Numbered from the stretch's first letter, positions 1-7,075 are shown. The stretch is 64,000 bases of DNA from Weissella confusa (GCA_014332815.1 JACSZT010000007.1:355-64354), one strand, 5' to 3'. Made by a program: numbers and translations. The notes: a model not told the origin generated them from the sequence alone.

Positions 1-37
1 GCACGATACAACTTGTGAAATCCGGATGGTTCACAAT

Positions 38-433
38 CTATACCACCTGTTTTCTCTCACCGGCAGGTCTCGGCCCTGTTCTACCTACAAAAACACCGAG
101 AAATGACGCCTTTTTAAGCTGAAATCCGGGTTTTGAAAAATTTTCGGAGTCCGGCACCTCTCGGTGCCGAAAAAACCTGTCCATAATCTTGACATCAGCG
201 CCCGTATTGAACACTGGTGCATCTGGCACATGCAGTTCAATAATCTGTGCGACAATATGTGATAATTCAATCACATGCTTGTGGAACTCACCGTGAGCGT
301 CCTCAAACCAAACACCATCTTCCAACATTACAAATTGCTTGTAGTGTTTTGTCTGAACGTATAGGAAATTATCCCCAAAACGATCCATAAAGATATCTGC
401 CAATAGTCCAGTATTTTCTGGGAAAATTGTCAT
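38..433 (-). CDS. Hypothetical island protein, weakly like a primase N-terminal segment
   Basis: A 131-aa protein starting at ATG 433 behind an AAGGAG site. I do not firmly recognise it. Its first 60 residues (RFGDNFLYV, a W-F-x-D segment, then a helix) faintly resemble the start of the D5_N region of phage primase-helicases, where a RYGD-type motif is followed by a W-containing strand. The last 25 residues are basic and low in secondary structure. It lies beyond the candidate origin and downstream of a 21-codon ORF. It could be a relic of a second replication protein or an unrelated satellite gene. Confidence 0.45.
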   Translation of the reverse strand: MTIFPENTGLLADIFMDRFGDNFLYVQTKHYKQFVMLEDGVWFEDAHGEFHKHVIELSHIVAQIIELHVPDAPVFNTGADVKIMDRFFRHREVPDSENFSKPGFQLKKASFLGVFVGRTGPRPAGERKQVV

Positions 434-445
434 TTACATTGCTCC

Positions 446-511
446 TTACTTTTTAACATCCAAATCGTTTACATTAAAATTTCTAGCCAAGATATGTGGT
501 GGTGCTCGCAT
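446..511 (-). CDS. Putative 21-aa microprotein
   Basis: ATG at 511 is preceded by a near-perfect AAAGGAGG site eight bases upstream, and the frame runs 21 codons (MRAPPH...DVKK) to TAA at 446. The stop lies just upstream of the ribosome site of the next gene (38-433), so the two could be co-translated. No family is recognisable and coding status rests only on the strong ribosome site and tight spacing. Confidence 0.3.
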   Translation of the reverse strand: MRAPPHILARNFNVNDLDVKK

Positions 512-599
512 GTCTTTTGTCCTCCTTTCGTTTTGTAGTTAAAAACAACCTACGGCTACACTAAACGTTCCTTCGTCAGCTCTTGGTATGACTGGTTTC

Positions 600-802
600 C
601 GTCCAGTCTCACTACATTTACTACGTGTTCAGAAAAAAACTTTAAATCTTCTATATCCTATATATATATATCCTTTATCCCATATATATAAAAGTTTTAT
701 GGAAAAGGGTAGTAAAGGTAGTAGAACCCCTGTCAACACTTGGCATTACTGGCTAGTCACTTACCACATGCCGTGTATTATTTTGTAGTTCTCACTACAT
801 TG
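600..802. other. Candidate replication origin of the island
   Basis: Non-coding segment directly 3' of the helicase gene. It has a very AT-rich core (about 635-700, mostly alternating TA) flanked by short related repeats: TCTCACTACATT at 607-618 and again at 790-801, TAGTAAAGGTAGTAG near 710-724, and an inverted repeat TGTAGT/ACTACA (784-789 and 794-799). In staphylococcal pathogenicity islands the origin sits just after rep as iterons flanking an AT-rich stretch, so the placement fits. Function is inference. The rest of the 434-794 gap holds only the 21-codon ORF and this segment. Confidence 0.4.
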
Positions 803-2432
803 CGCCAATCGTCAAGTTAAGATTAACCTGTTCCATTCCATAACCTTTTAATCGGTTACGCTTATTAACATTCCAATCGTCAACTAACTGTGCATCATGT
901 TCCGCGCCTTTACGCGCGCTCATTTCAAACTCATAACCTTTCTTGGTTAGCTCTTTCTTGAATTGCGTCATATTGATAACATGATCGTCACCAACCACAT
1001 CCGCATAGAACGACTTGAAGTGTTCATAGAGATACTTCAACGTAACGCCGTTAGTCCCTGTGATGGGCTTCAACGTCTCGTGTGTAAATTCACTGATTAA
1101 GTCGTTTCCTTGTAACCAGTTGGTTACTCGCGCTTGTGTAGACGGCAACAACGTGAGACGCTTATTGGCAATCGCTGTCTTAGCTAAACCGATAGAATAG
1201 TAGATATATTCCGGCAACGCCTCGCGAAGTTTAGCAGGGGCATACTTAGTCTTGACATCCATTGCCTTATCATCTGGCAAGCTACGTAAAGCGGGGGCAC
1301 TTGCATTCAGCAAAACTAATCGTCGGTGATACTCTTCCGTGTCAGGGAACGTTGGCAAATCTGAATTAGCTGAAATCAAAAACTTTGCGCGATTTTGAAA
1401 CATGTAAGGTGAACGATACTTAGGGTTTGCCTGTAATGGGTCACCCGCTGACAACTTCTTTAACATGGTTAGCGCTTGGTTATTCATCTTAGTGTCAGGC
1501 TCCGTCAAAATGTTGGCATATGAGTGAGCTAAATTATCAAGATACTGGCCGGCCTTGCTGTCATCCGATAACTGACTGAACGTTACACTTGAGCCGTATT
1601 CACCAAACGCCGAGAGTAAAGTGTTAAGTAAAGTACTCTTACCGTTACCGCCCACACCTGTCATGAACACCAAATAGTTGAGTGTCGTTGCATCAGCAAA
1701 CATCATGTAGCCAAACCATTCGCTCAAAGTCTTTTCCTCATCACCTAATAGGTAATGGGCATACTCCGCAACAAGCCCACCGTCTACGCTCTCACGAACC
1801 TCAACGGGCAGCATACGCGTGAGATAATCTTCTTTGCGATACTCATGAACCTTCATCTCTTCAAGGTTCAATGTGCCGTTCTGGAAATTAACTAAGTTAG
1901 GGTCGTCAAAATCAATATGTTCGTTCGGCTCCAAAATGTAGGAGCTATTAAATGTGCTTAGCTTAGTAATATTACCGGATGGCAAACTTTCAACAAGTCC
2001 ATAATCACCAAGCATTCGCATGGTAGTGCTGCTAATATCTTTACTTGCTTCACTATCTTTCTTGTACTCACGCCAATACTTGCCATTAAAATGAACTCCA
2101 ACGGCATAGCGCTCTGTACCAACGATAATAGGGTGTGTTTCACTTAAATCATTACGGAACTCCGCAAACTTTAAGTTCGTCTCAATCTTTGATTTTTTGC
2201 CGTCAAAGGAGTGCCATAACCAAGCGGGCGTATTCTTATTGACCGCTGCTAATTGTTCTTCAATAAGCGGCGTCGCATTGGTTACGCTTGCATCACGCTT
2301 GGCTTCCGTAATAGTTGCCTCGGCTGCTGCCTTAGCATGTGCGTAACGTTCTTGCTTGGTCAGGTTCTTATCCGTCGCATTATCATTAATCTGCTTTTGC
2401 ATCATGGCTAGTTCTTCTTCATTAAATTCCAA
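795..2432 (-). CDS. Phage/plasmid D5-type SF3 helicase (rep)
   Basis: A 545-aa replication protein. A Walker A (GVGGNGKST, residues 259-267) and the following acidic segment (NILTEPD), followed by a KKLSAGDP segment and a conserved FLISANSDLP strand, place it in the P4/D5 family of superfamily 3 helicases, which form rings and unwind the origin. The N-terminal 240 residues contain a D5_N-like region but no AEP catalytic motif; that activity is in the next gene upstream. The start is TTG at 2432 with GAGGA seven bases before it; no nearby ATG has a comparable site. It follows the primase with a 15-base gap and probably replicates the island from the origin just downstream. Confidence 0.85.
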   Translation of the reverse strand: MEFNEEELAMMQKQINDNATDKNLTKQERYAHAKAAAEATITEAKRDASVTNATPLIEEQLAAVNKNTPAWLWHSFDGKKSKIETNLKFAEFRNDLSETHPIIVGTERYAVGVHFNGKYWREYKKDSEASKDISSTTMRMLGDYGLVESLPSGNITKLSTFNSSYILEPNEHIDFDDPNLVNFQNGTLNLEEMKVHEYRKEDYLTRMLPVEVRESVDGGLVAEYAHYLLGDEEKTLSEWFGYMMFADATTLNYLVFMTGVGGNGKSTLLNTLLSAFGEYGSSVTFSQLSDDSKAGQYLDNLAHSYANILTEPDTKMNNQALTMLKKLSAGDPLQANPKYRSPYMFQNRAKFLISANSDLPTFPDTEEYHRRLVLLNASAPALRSLPDDKAMDVKTKYAPAKLREALPEYIYYSIGLAKTAIANKRLTLLPSTQARVTNWLQGNDLISEFTHETLKPITGTNGVTLKYLYEHFKSFYADVVGDDHVINMTQFKKELTKKGYEFEMSARKGAEHDAQLVDDWNVNKRNRLKGYGMEQVNLNLTIGAM

Positions 2433-2447
2433 TGTTTTTTCCTCGCT

Positions 2448-3347
2448 TCACTTAAAATTCTTTGACCAGCTAATGAACTTAGCTTTCAATTCTTTATCTG
2501 GTAGGGGGTCTGAACCCGTTGCATTCACTTGTTCAACCCAGTTCGCTGTAATCTCGATACTATTTGTTTGACGGAACAGCCATCCAGCCACGCTAACAAG
2601 CATGTTGTCAAAGCCACCAAATTCCTTATAGTGGGCTTCTGGATCTAACATTGCGTTTAGTACCTTGCTTGCCATAACTGACCAAGGCTTACTCCCATTC
2701 GTGAGGAATGTCGCTGTTACCGCTGGCTCCTCTGCCTTGATACGGAACTTATTAGGCTCATTATCGTAAACCTGAACAAAAGCATCCACGTCAAGCGGTT
2801 GCCCGTCAGACTTGATATAAGGCGCGTGTACACTGTTCTGGCTAGTGAGAGTGTAGGTGCCGGCCAACTGATTCCAATTCTGCGTGACACCATTTACGTC
2901 AGCTTCTAACTCATGCACAGCGGTTAGAACACTCCATACCTTGCTGTATTCTGCCTGTGCTACTTCACGGCTTAATTCAATTCCAATTCGTAGACGTGTG
3001 CCCGGCTTAATTTGGTTTGAAATCGTCGGATAGATAACCATGTTCGTTCCGTTTAGAATGCCTCCGGTCACACGCTCTAGTACCGTGTCGTAATCGCCAC
3101 CATCATCAACATCAATGAACATCACGCTGCGATTAACCAGCTGGTCAGTGCGATAATGACCATCCACGGTACCATATACGACGTTCAGCATCTCCGGCTT
3201 AAATGCCTCGACTTCTTCATCAGTTCCGTTCAACGCTTTTGTATGATGTTCTGTCATGCTAACCAAATCCATGAAGTCTTGCCGTGGGTTGCCGTCAATA
3301 ACGTTGTATTGAATTGTTTCAAAACCTTTAGATAAATATGCGGTCAT
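2448..3347 (-). CDS. AEP-type DNA primase
   Basis: A 299-aa protein with the three signatures of an archaeo-eukaryotic primase-like palm: a hydrophobic strand ending FIDVDD (D79 and D81, likely metal ligands), a strand with basic residues GTRLRIGIEL (R118, R120), and a third motif QNWNQLAGTY near 157-165. It would make primers for island replication. Its ATG overlaps the TAA of the upstream excisionase-like gene by one base and the helicase gene follows 15 bases later, so the three look co-transcribed. The split into separate primase and helicase proteins is common in PICIs. The substrate is inferred from motifs only. Confidence 0.7.
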   Translation of the reverse strand: MTAYLSKGFETIQYNVIDGNPRQDFMDLVSMTEHHTKALNGTDEEVEAFKPEMLNVVYGTVDGHYRTDQLVNRSVMFIDVDDGGDYDTVLERVTGGILNGTNMVIYPTISNQIKPGTRLRIGIELSREVAQAEYSKVWSVLTAVHELEADVNGVTQNWNQLAGTYTLTSQNSVHAPYIKSDGQPLDVDAFVQVYDNEPNKFRIKAEEPAVTATFLTNGSKPWSVMASKVLNAMLDPEAHYKEFGGFDNMLVSVAGWLFRQTNSIEITANWVEQVNATGSDPLPDKELKAKFISWSKNFK

Positions 3348-3598
3348 TACAAGGCTCCTAAAAACTCATCTAATTCGTTACGGTTGAAACGCTCAACGGC
3401 AATACCCAAGTTATGTAGACTGTGAGACTTGATAAACCCGTTTTTAACCAACTTATCGAAGCTGTTATTTGCGACATGAATATAATTGTGCGCTTCCTGC
3501 TTCGTCATCCAAGGCCTGTTAATCTTGTTGTCCTCAAGCGCTGTTGCCAGGCGGTTCATAGCCTTAACTAAATCGTTATTCTGTGTTACAATATCCAT
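3347..3598 (-). CDS. Excisionase-like small helix-turn-helix protein
   Basis: An 83-aa protein with a helix-turn-helix of the MerR/excisionase type: WMTKQEAHNYIHVANNSF (residues about 30-47) followed by a basic strand and a second helix (RFNRNELDEFLGAL). Such proteins bend DNA at attachment sites during excision or act as small activators (AlpA-like). An AAAGGAA site precedes the ATG at 3598. It opens the replication operon and overlaps the primase start. It could be a regulator instead of an excisionase. Confidence 0.6.
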   Translation of the reverse strand: MDIVTQNNDLVKAMNRLATALEDNKINRPWMTKQEAHNYIHVANNSFDKLVKNGFIKSHSLHNLGIAVERFNRNELDEFLGAL

Positions 3599-3807
3599 AA
3601 GATAATTCCTTTCTATTTAGGAGTTTTCCTTTTATTTTCACAAGAAATTCCAACGCGTCTGTTCCGGTACTCGCAATACTGGTTCAGGCGTTTTTCTTTT
3701 GCCCTGCGGTTGGATGCCTACTTCTTTTTAAATATGGAGCAATCGAACTGTTGAAATTTTTCCTGATATGTATGCCGGCACTGAACCGGTAAAAAATATT
3801 ATGTGCG

Positions 3808-3963
3808 TTACTTAAACGGATCATCACCATCCAGCAATAAATCAATGTAACTAATCTGTTGCGCCACGTTATCCGCAACCACCGACTGATATACACCACC
3901 ATCAGCCTGCAATAGCCTTACAGCGTGTTCTAATTCTTCCTTAGCTAGCTGCGTATTGTTCAT
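3808..3963 (-). CDS. 51-aa island protein
   Basis: Short acidic, helical protein (MNNTQLAKEELEH...DDPFK). ATG 3963 lies inside the last codons of the preceding gene, which ends at 3941, the overlap style seen through the whole cassette. This frame is preferred over a longer competing frame at 3684-3902 because it continues the overlap chain and has a normal phage-protein composition. The function is not recognisable. The 209 bases between it and the excisionase gene (3599-3807) contain no gene that I can support, only the likely promoter region of the replication operon. Confidence 0.5.
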   Translation of the reverse strand: MNNTQLAKEELEHAVRLLQADGGVYQSVVADNVAQQISYIDLLLDGDDPFK

Positions 3964-4240
3964 TTGCCAACCATGCTAAATCATCCAGCGCTGTCTTAAC
4001 GGCTGTCATGGCGTTCTTAAATCGTTCGTTAGCATCAAAAATCTTTGCCGTGTCGCCGTTATTCTTCACTGCCTCAAGTGTCATTTGCGCCCCAATGCTT
4101 TTGGTTAGCTCAAACGCACCATCCGTTGCCATCTCCAAAAAGTACGGGTTAAACGATTCATTCTTCAATGCAAGTAGTTCATTGTATCGCGGCAACATAT
4201 TAGCTCCCGTCAACACATTCAATAGATATTCGTTACTCAT
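3941..4240 (-). CDS. 99-aa island protein of unknown function
   Basis: Mostly helical protein starting MSNEYLLNVL at ATG 4240, with AGGAAGTGAAG upstream. An open frame extends 17 codons further up, but those codons overlap the 44-aa gene and have no ribosome site, so the internal ATG is chosen. The start codon overlaps the stop of the upstream gene (ATGAGTAA), suggesting translational coupling. No domain is recognised. It resembles the uncharacterised 100-residue proteins found in control regions of temperate phages. Confidence 0.55.
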   Translation of the reverse strand: MSNEYLLNVLTGANMLPRYNELLALKNESFNPYFLEMATDGAFELTKSIGAQMTLEAVKNNGDTAKIFDANERFKNAMTAVKTALDDLAWLANEQYAAS

Positions 4241-4367
4241 TTTCTTCACTTCCTTCAAAAATAATCTCAATCGCACCAAGTCGGACATCATCTATAAATG
4301 AATAAACCTTGTACGCGATTAGAAAACCAACAATCAAATGCAATATGTACAATTCGTTTTCATTCAT
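4233..4367 (-). CDS. 44-aa small membrane protein
   Basis: ATG 4367 to TAA 4233. One predicted membrane segment (LYILHLIVGFLIAYKVYSF) is followed by an acidic tail. The start overlaps the stop of the upstream helix-turn-helix gene (ATGAATGA) and its own stop overlaps the next start (ATGAGTAA), so it is embedded in a tightly coupled chain. Function is unknown. Small single-span proteins in phage control regions can act in exclusion or toxicity, but nothing here proves it. Confidence 0.5.
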   Translation of the reverse strand: MNENELYILHLIVGFLIAYKVYSFIDDVRLGAIEIIFEGSEENE

Positions 4368-4572
4368 GTTGTGCCTCGTTTTCTTCTAACCAATACGTCA
4401 GCTTATGATACGTTTGCATCGTTACCGTGAATGGCACTTGATGATCTAACAGTTTCTCTAGTGTCGGCAATGTAATCGACAACTCACTCATTAGTTTTTT
4501 GCGGTTCAAGCCCCGTTCCATTTGAATACGTTGTAATGTTCGTTGCGTATCAGTTGTAATGATTTTCTTCAT
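4360..4572 (-). CDS. Cro-like / XRE small DNA-binding protein
   Basis: A 70-aa protein with a helix-turn-helix pattern (LQRIQMERGLNRKKLMSELSI, then TLPTLEKLLD, about residues 10-45), typical of Cro/CI-type regulators. The start is ATG 4572 with AAAGGAAAAC upstream; an in-frame extension of 11 codons is poorly supported. It is the first gene on the minus strand of the divergent control region, facing the plus-strand repressor across the operators at 4606-4728. This is the usual position of a Cro-type antagonist, or Str in satellite islands. Confidence 0.6.
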   Translation of the reverse strand: MKKIITTDTQRTLQRIQMERGLNRKKLMSELSITLPTLEKLLDHQVPFTVTMQTYHKLTYWLEENEAQHE

Positions 4573-4605
4573 GTTGTTTTCCTTTAATGATTTTGATTTT
4601 CGCAT

Positions 4606-4728
4606 GAGCCAAAAGGCACATGTTGTCCAAAAAAATATTGTCCGCGGTCAGGACGATTTTATCGTCCAGTGCCATTAGGCACATGTCAACACTTTTTTGT
4701 TTTTTATTTTCTTGTTGCCAAAAGGCAC
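4606..4728. promoter_or_regulatory. Triple operator, consensus GTGCC-N4-GGCAC
   Basis: Three copies of one dyad lie between the divergent regulators: GAGCCAAAAGGCAC (4606-4619), the perfect GTGCCATTAGGCAC (4669-4682) and TTGCCAAAAGGCAC (4715-4728). Their centres are 63 and 46 bases apart. One copy is next to each gene start and one is in the middle, as in CI/Cro switches. They are the obvious binding sites for the repressor at 4778-5485, the Cro-like protein, or both. Confidence 0.7.
4651..4667. promoter_or_regulatory. Second dyad inside the control region
   Basis: GGACGAT-TTT-ATCGTCC is a perfect inverted repeat with 7-base arms, immediately beside the middle operator. It has no T-run, so a terminator is unlikely. 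It could bind a second regulator. Confidence 0.4.
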
Positions 4729-4777
4729 GTTTACATTTACACTTATAAACTATAACGATAGTTAGGAAAAAAACATC

Positions 4778-5485
4778 ATGGAACTTAAAGACAGACTATC
4801 CCAACTAAGAAAGACTAAAGGCGTCTCTCTTGCCGCTTTAGGCACTGCCGTTGGTATAAATAGAATTACAATTTCTCGATACGAAAAGGGGGAACGCAAG
4901 CCCAAGTACGAACAACTTGAAAAGTTAGCAGCATACTTTGGTGTATCTGTTCCTTATCTAATGGGTATCGACGACAATGAAGAACAACAGCTAACAGTTT
5001 GGTCAGAGGTTACCGGTATAGATAAGAACAAAATTAAAGACGCCCTCGACGCATTGCCAATCAGAACCGACAACTTAGAAACTGATATTAAAACAGTTGT
5101 CGCAACTCTATCAGGTTTGCCAAGCGGGACGGGCAATCAATCAGGCGTGGCAGCATTAAGAGTATTGCTAACTGATGCACGTGAGAAATTAGACGGCTAT
5201 TTCAAAGCACCTAATAAATCAGCGGGTACTACTGGGCTTAAAATTAAACATGCAGCTGATGACGAAAGGTTTCTCGATAACGCGGATATTCCCCTCTATC
5301 GTTTTATTGAAACGGCATTAACGGAAATACCAAGAATTGCTATGCTATTAAGCGACAACGGAGAACAAAGCCAGCTTTTAATCAACGAAGCAACGCAACG
5401 GCTGACCAATGCAATCACAGACGCACAGCAATCACGATCTAACGACATAAAAAAAGACGCCACCCAAACGGATGACGCTAAATAA
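4778..5485 (+). CDS. XRE-family repressor, Stl-like, no S24 peptidase
   Basis: A 235-aa regulator. Residues 4-60 are a classic XRE helix-turn-helix (RLSQLRKTKGVSLAALG...ISRYEKGERKP...LAAYFGVSVPYLMG). The remaining 170 residues lack the Ala-Gly cleavage site and Ser/Lys of LexA/CI peptidases. Phage CI repressors without that domain, including Stl of pathogenicity islands, are relieved by binding another protein instead of by RecA-driven cleavage, so induction by a helper-phage protein is plausible but inferred. It is divergent from the minus-strand control genes and lies upstream of the integrase on the same strand. Confidence 0.75.
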   Translation: MELKDRLSQLRKTKGVSLAALGTAVGINRITISRYEKGERKPKYEQLEKLAAYFGVSVPYLMGIDDNEEQQLTVWSEVTGIDKNKIKDALDALPIRTDNLETDIKTVVATLSGLPSGTGNQSGVAALRVLLTDAREKLDGYFKAPNKSAGTTGLKIKHAADDERFLDNADIPLYRFIETALTEIPRIAMLLSDNGEQSQLLINEATQRLTNAITDAQQSRSNDIKKDATQTDDAK

Positions 5486-5522
5486 AATTATTTATTTAAT
5501 ACGCAAAACGCCAACGGTTTCC

Positions 5523-5631
5523 TGCCGACGGCAAAATAAGCACACTATAATTTACCACTGGTGAGGGATGGACCTCGGCAGCAACATACATAATAATCAA
5601 CGTTCCATACATAGCGGTTGGATGCCGGCAT
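5523..5631 (+). promoter_or_regulatory. Integrase promoter region with two dyads
   Basis: Contains a TATAAT at 5546-5551, a perfect dyad TGCCGACGGCA at 5523-5533 and a perfect ATGCCGGCAT palindrome at 5622-5631. The 13-mer GCGGTTGGATGCC at 5614-5626 also occurs at 3706-3718, upstream of the excisionase gene, so one factor may bind both recombination genes. Confidence 0.4.
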
Positions 5632-5647
5632 GGAGGACATATTTATT

Positions 5648-6793
5648 ATGACTATTTCAAAGAACTTAAACGGCACATACTCTGTCCGCATTCGTTTTAC
5701 TAACAATGAAGGTAAAGCAAAAGAAAAGAAGAAGTCAGGTTTTGCGAACAAGACATTAGCATCTCACTGGGAACGTCAGACATTAAATGATATTGAGAAC
5801 GGCGTCTATGATGCCTTAGGTAACAACACAACAATGGATGAACTTGTGGCTAGTTGGTTTGATGAGTACAAGCGTGGCCGTCGTGAAGTGACTATTGCTA
5901 AGGTGCGCCGCATGTTCGACATGTACGTCCTTACCCCTGAATGGTTCAAAGGCAAGCGCGTTAATAAGCTGACCAAGCAAGACGTACAGCGCTGGGTAAA
6001 TGACTTAGCCTCAAAGCACAGCACCTATAAGAAACAAGTCGGCTACTTTAAGCGCGTTATTGAATTAGGCGTGTCATTAGAATTGTTACCCGACAACCCG
6101 TTTAATAATATTCGTTATCCTGATGCAGTCGCAAAACCTACACATGATGATCGCGTGGACTTCTATGACCGTGAACAACTTCAACAGTTCATTCATGCAA
6201 TCGAACAAAAGTACCACACGCCGGAAACAGTTTATAAGCAAGCTTATTTACGCACTCTTGCAATGACTGGCATGCGTAACGGGGAACTACGGGCTGTTAC
6301 ATGGTCAGACTTACACCTTGATGGCATCCGTCCATATATCGACGTAAACAAAACCATGAGTGAAGTGACTGGCCAAGGGGTTGTTATTGATAAACCTAAG
6401 ACAGAGGCCGGTAAGCGTACCGTTTATATCGACAACAAAACCCGTCAATTGCTTATCCGCTGGCGTGCCGTTCAAGGGCAGCGCCTCATGCGCCGTGGTT
6501 TGCCCGCTGACGCTGTTTGGACTAATCAACGCTTAACTGGACGCATTAGTTCTAATCAGCCAAGAGAGTGGCTTCTATCCGCAATCAAAGGAACTGACGT
6601 GCCGCGTACTAACATCCACGGGTTGCGTCACACGTACATCACGTTAGCGGTTCAAGCTGGCATGGATATTAAAACACTTCAAGCCCAAGTTGGTCACGAC
6701 GACATCAACACAACACTTAACGTTTATGCCGCCGTCACTGCCGATATGCGTGCGACTACCGTTGATAAGTTCACATCATTGGTAAACTTCTAA
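5648..6793 (+). CDS. int: Tyrosine integrase of the island
   Basis: A 381-aa site-specific recombinase. The N-terminus (about 1-45) is an arm-DNA-binding strand-rich domain, followed by a SAM-like core-binding domain (about 60-160) and the catalytic domain with R210 (TGMRNGE), H324-x-x-R327 (HGLRHTY), H350 and nucleophile Y360 (TLNVY). It cuts and rejoins DNA at the tRNA-Gln site. The start is ATG 5648, with GGAGG about 11 bases before it; a TTG frame 10 codons earlier has no such signal. It reads toward the tRNA 3' end, 210 bases away, the usual geometry for tRNA-targeting islands. Confidence 0.92.
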   Translation: MTISKNLNGTYSVRIRFTNNEGKAKEKKKSGFANKTLASHWERQTLNDIENGVYDALGNNTTMDELVASWFDEYKRGRREVTIAKVRRMFDMYVLTPEWFKGKRVNKLTKQDVQRWVNDLASKHSTYKKQVGYFKRVIELGVSLELLPDNPFNNIRYPDAVAKPTHDDRVDFYDREQLQQFIHAIEQKYHTPETVYKQAYLRTLAMTGMRNGELRAVTWSDLHLDGIRPYIDVNKTMSEVTGQGVVIDKPKTEAGKRTVYIDNKTRQLLIRWRAVQGQRLMRRGLPADAVWTNQRLTGRISSNQPREWLLSAIKGTDVPRTNIHGLRHTYITLAVQAGMDIKTLQAQVGHDDINTTLNVYAAVTADMRATTVDKFTSLVNF

Positions 6794-6803
6794 TCAAACT
6801 AAC

Positions 6804-6845
6804 AAAGCCCCGCAAACGGCTGTATATAGCTGAATACGGGGCTTT
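6804..6845 (+). terminator. Integrase terminator
   Basis: AAAGCCCCG (6804-6812) pairs with CGGGGCTTT (6837-6845) just after the integrase stop. Confidence 0.7.
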
Positions 6846-6860
6846 AATTAAATTCTATCC

Positions 6861-6936
6861 GGTACCACTTCCGGTACCGTTTGCAATGAAAAACAATGAC
6901 AATTCTTGAAATTTAAGTGGTACCGAAAGTGGTACT
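6861..6936. promoter_or_regulatory. Integrase arm-type repeats near attR
   Basis: GGTACCACTT (6861-6870) has its reverse complement AAGTGGTACC at 6915-6924 and a near copy AAGTGGTACT at 6927-6936; CCGGTACCG (6871-6879) is a further half-copy. Short repeats of this kind between an integrase gene and the crossover site are typical arm sites for the integrase N-terminal domain. Assignment is inferred from position. Confidence 0.5.
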
Positions 6937-6941
6937 TGATA

Positions 6942-6988
6942 TAAAGAAAACGTTGATATATCAAGCTCAAGGCCGACATATCAACGTT
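6942..6988 (-). terminator. tRNA-Gln terminator
   Basis: Arms 6949-6962 and 6975-6988 match at 13 of 14 positions, followed on the minus strand by TTTTCTTTA. This DNA is on the island side of the crossover, so the tRNA transcript now ends on island-supplied sequence. Confidence 0.6.
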
Positions 6989-7003
6989 CTCAAAAGTCTA
7001 TTA

Positions 7004-7075
7004 CTGGGCATACTGGATTCGAACCAGTGCATGACGGTACCAGAAACCGTTGCCTTACCGCTTGGCTAATGCCCA
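7004..7075 (-). tRNA. tRNA-Gln (anticodon CTG)
   Basis: A 72-base cloverleaf on the minus strand. The acceptor stem TGGGCAT pairs with ATGCCCA, D-arm GCC/GGC, anticodon stem ACGGT/ACCGT with loop TTCTGGT (anticodon CTG, reads CAG), T-arm ACTGG-TTCGAAT-CCAGT, discriminator G. CCA is not encoded. The 3' half faces the integrase and is the probable attachment core; the gene remains intact. Confidence 0.93.

Larger units (their letters stand above)
1..7004. mobile_element. PICI-like satellite / phage-type island at tRNA-Gln (right part)
   Basis: Everything left of the tRNA-Gln 3' end forms one phage-like block: integrase and repressor on the plus strand, and small control genes, excisionase-like gene, AEP primase and D5/SF3 helicase on the minus strand. 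No structural, lysis or terminase gene is visible. This order (int, repressor, divergent control genes, pri-rep, origin) is that known for Gram-positive phage-inducible chromosomal islands. The right boundary is inferred from the integrase lying next to the tRNA 3' end. The left attachment copy is not in the window, so the size is unknown. A deleted prophage remains an alternative. Confidence 0.75.

Noticed and set aside
588-788. 66-aa plus-strand frame
   Set aside because: Runs through the alternating-TA core of the candidate origin and has no start signal; not protein-like.
3684-3902. 72-aa minus-strand frame in the island
   Set aside because: It competes with the 51-aa gene at 3808-3963, has no ribosome site and a composition unlike its neighbours.
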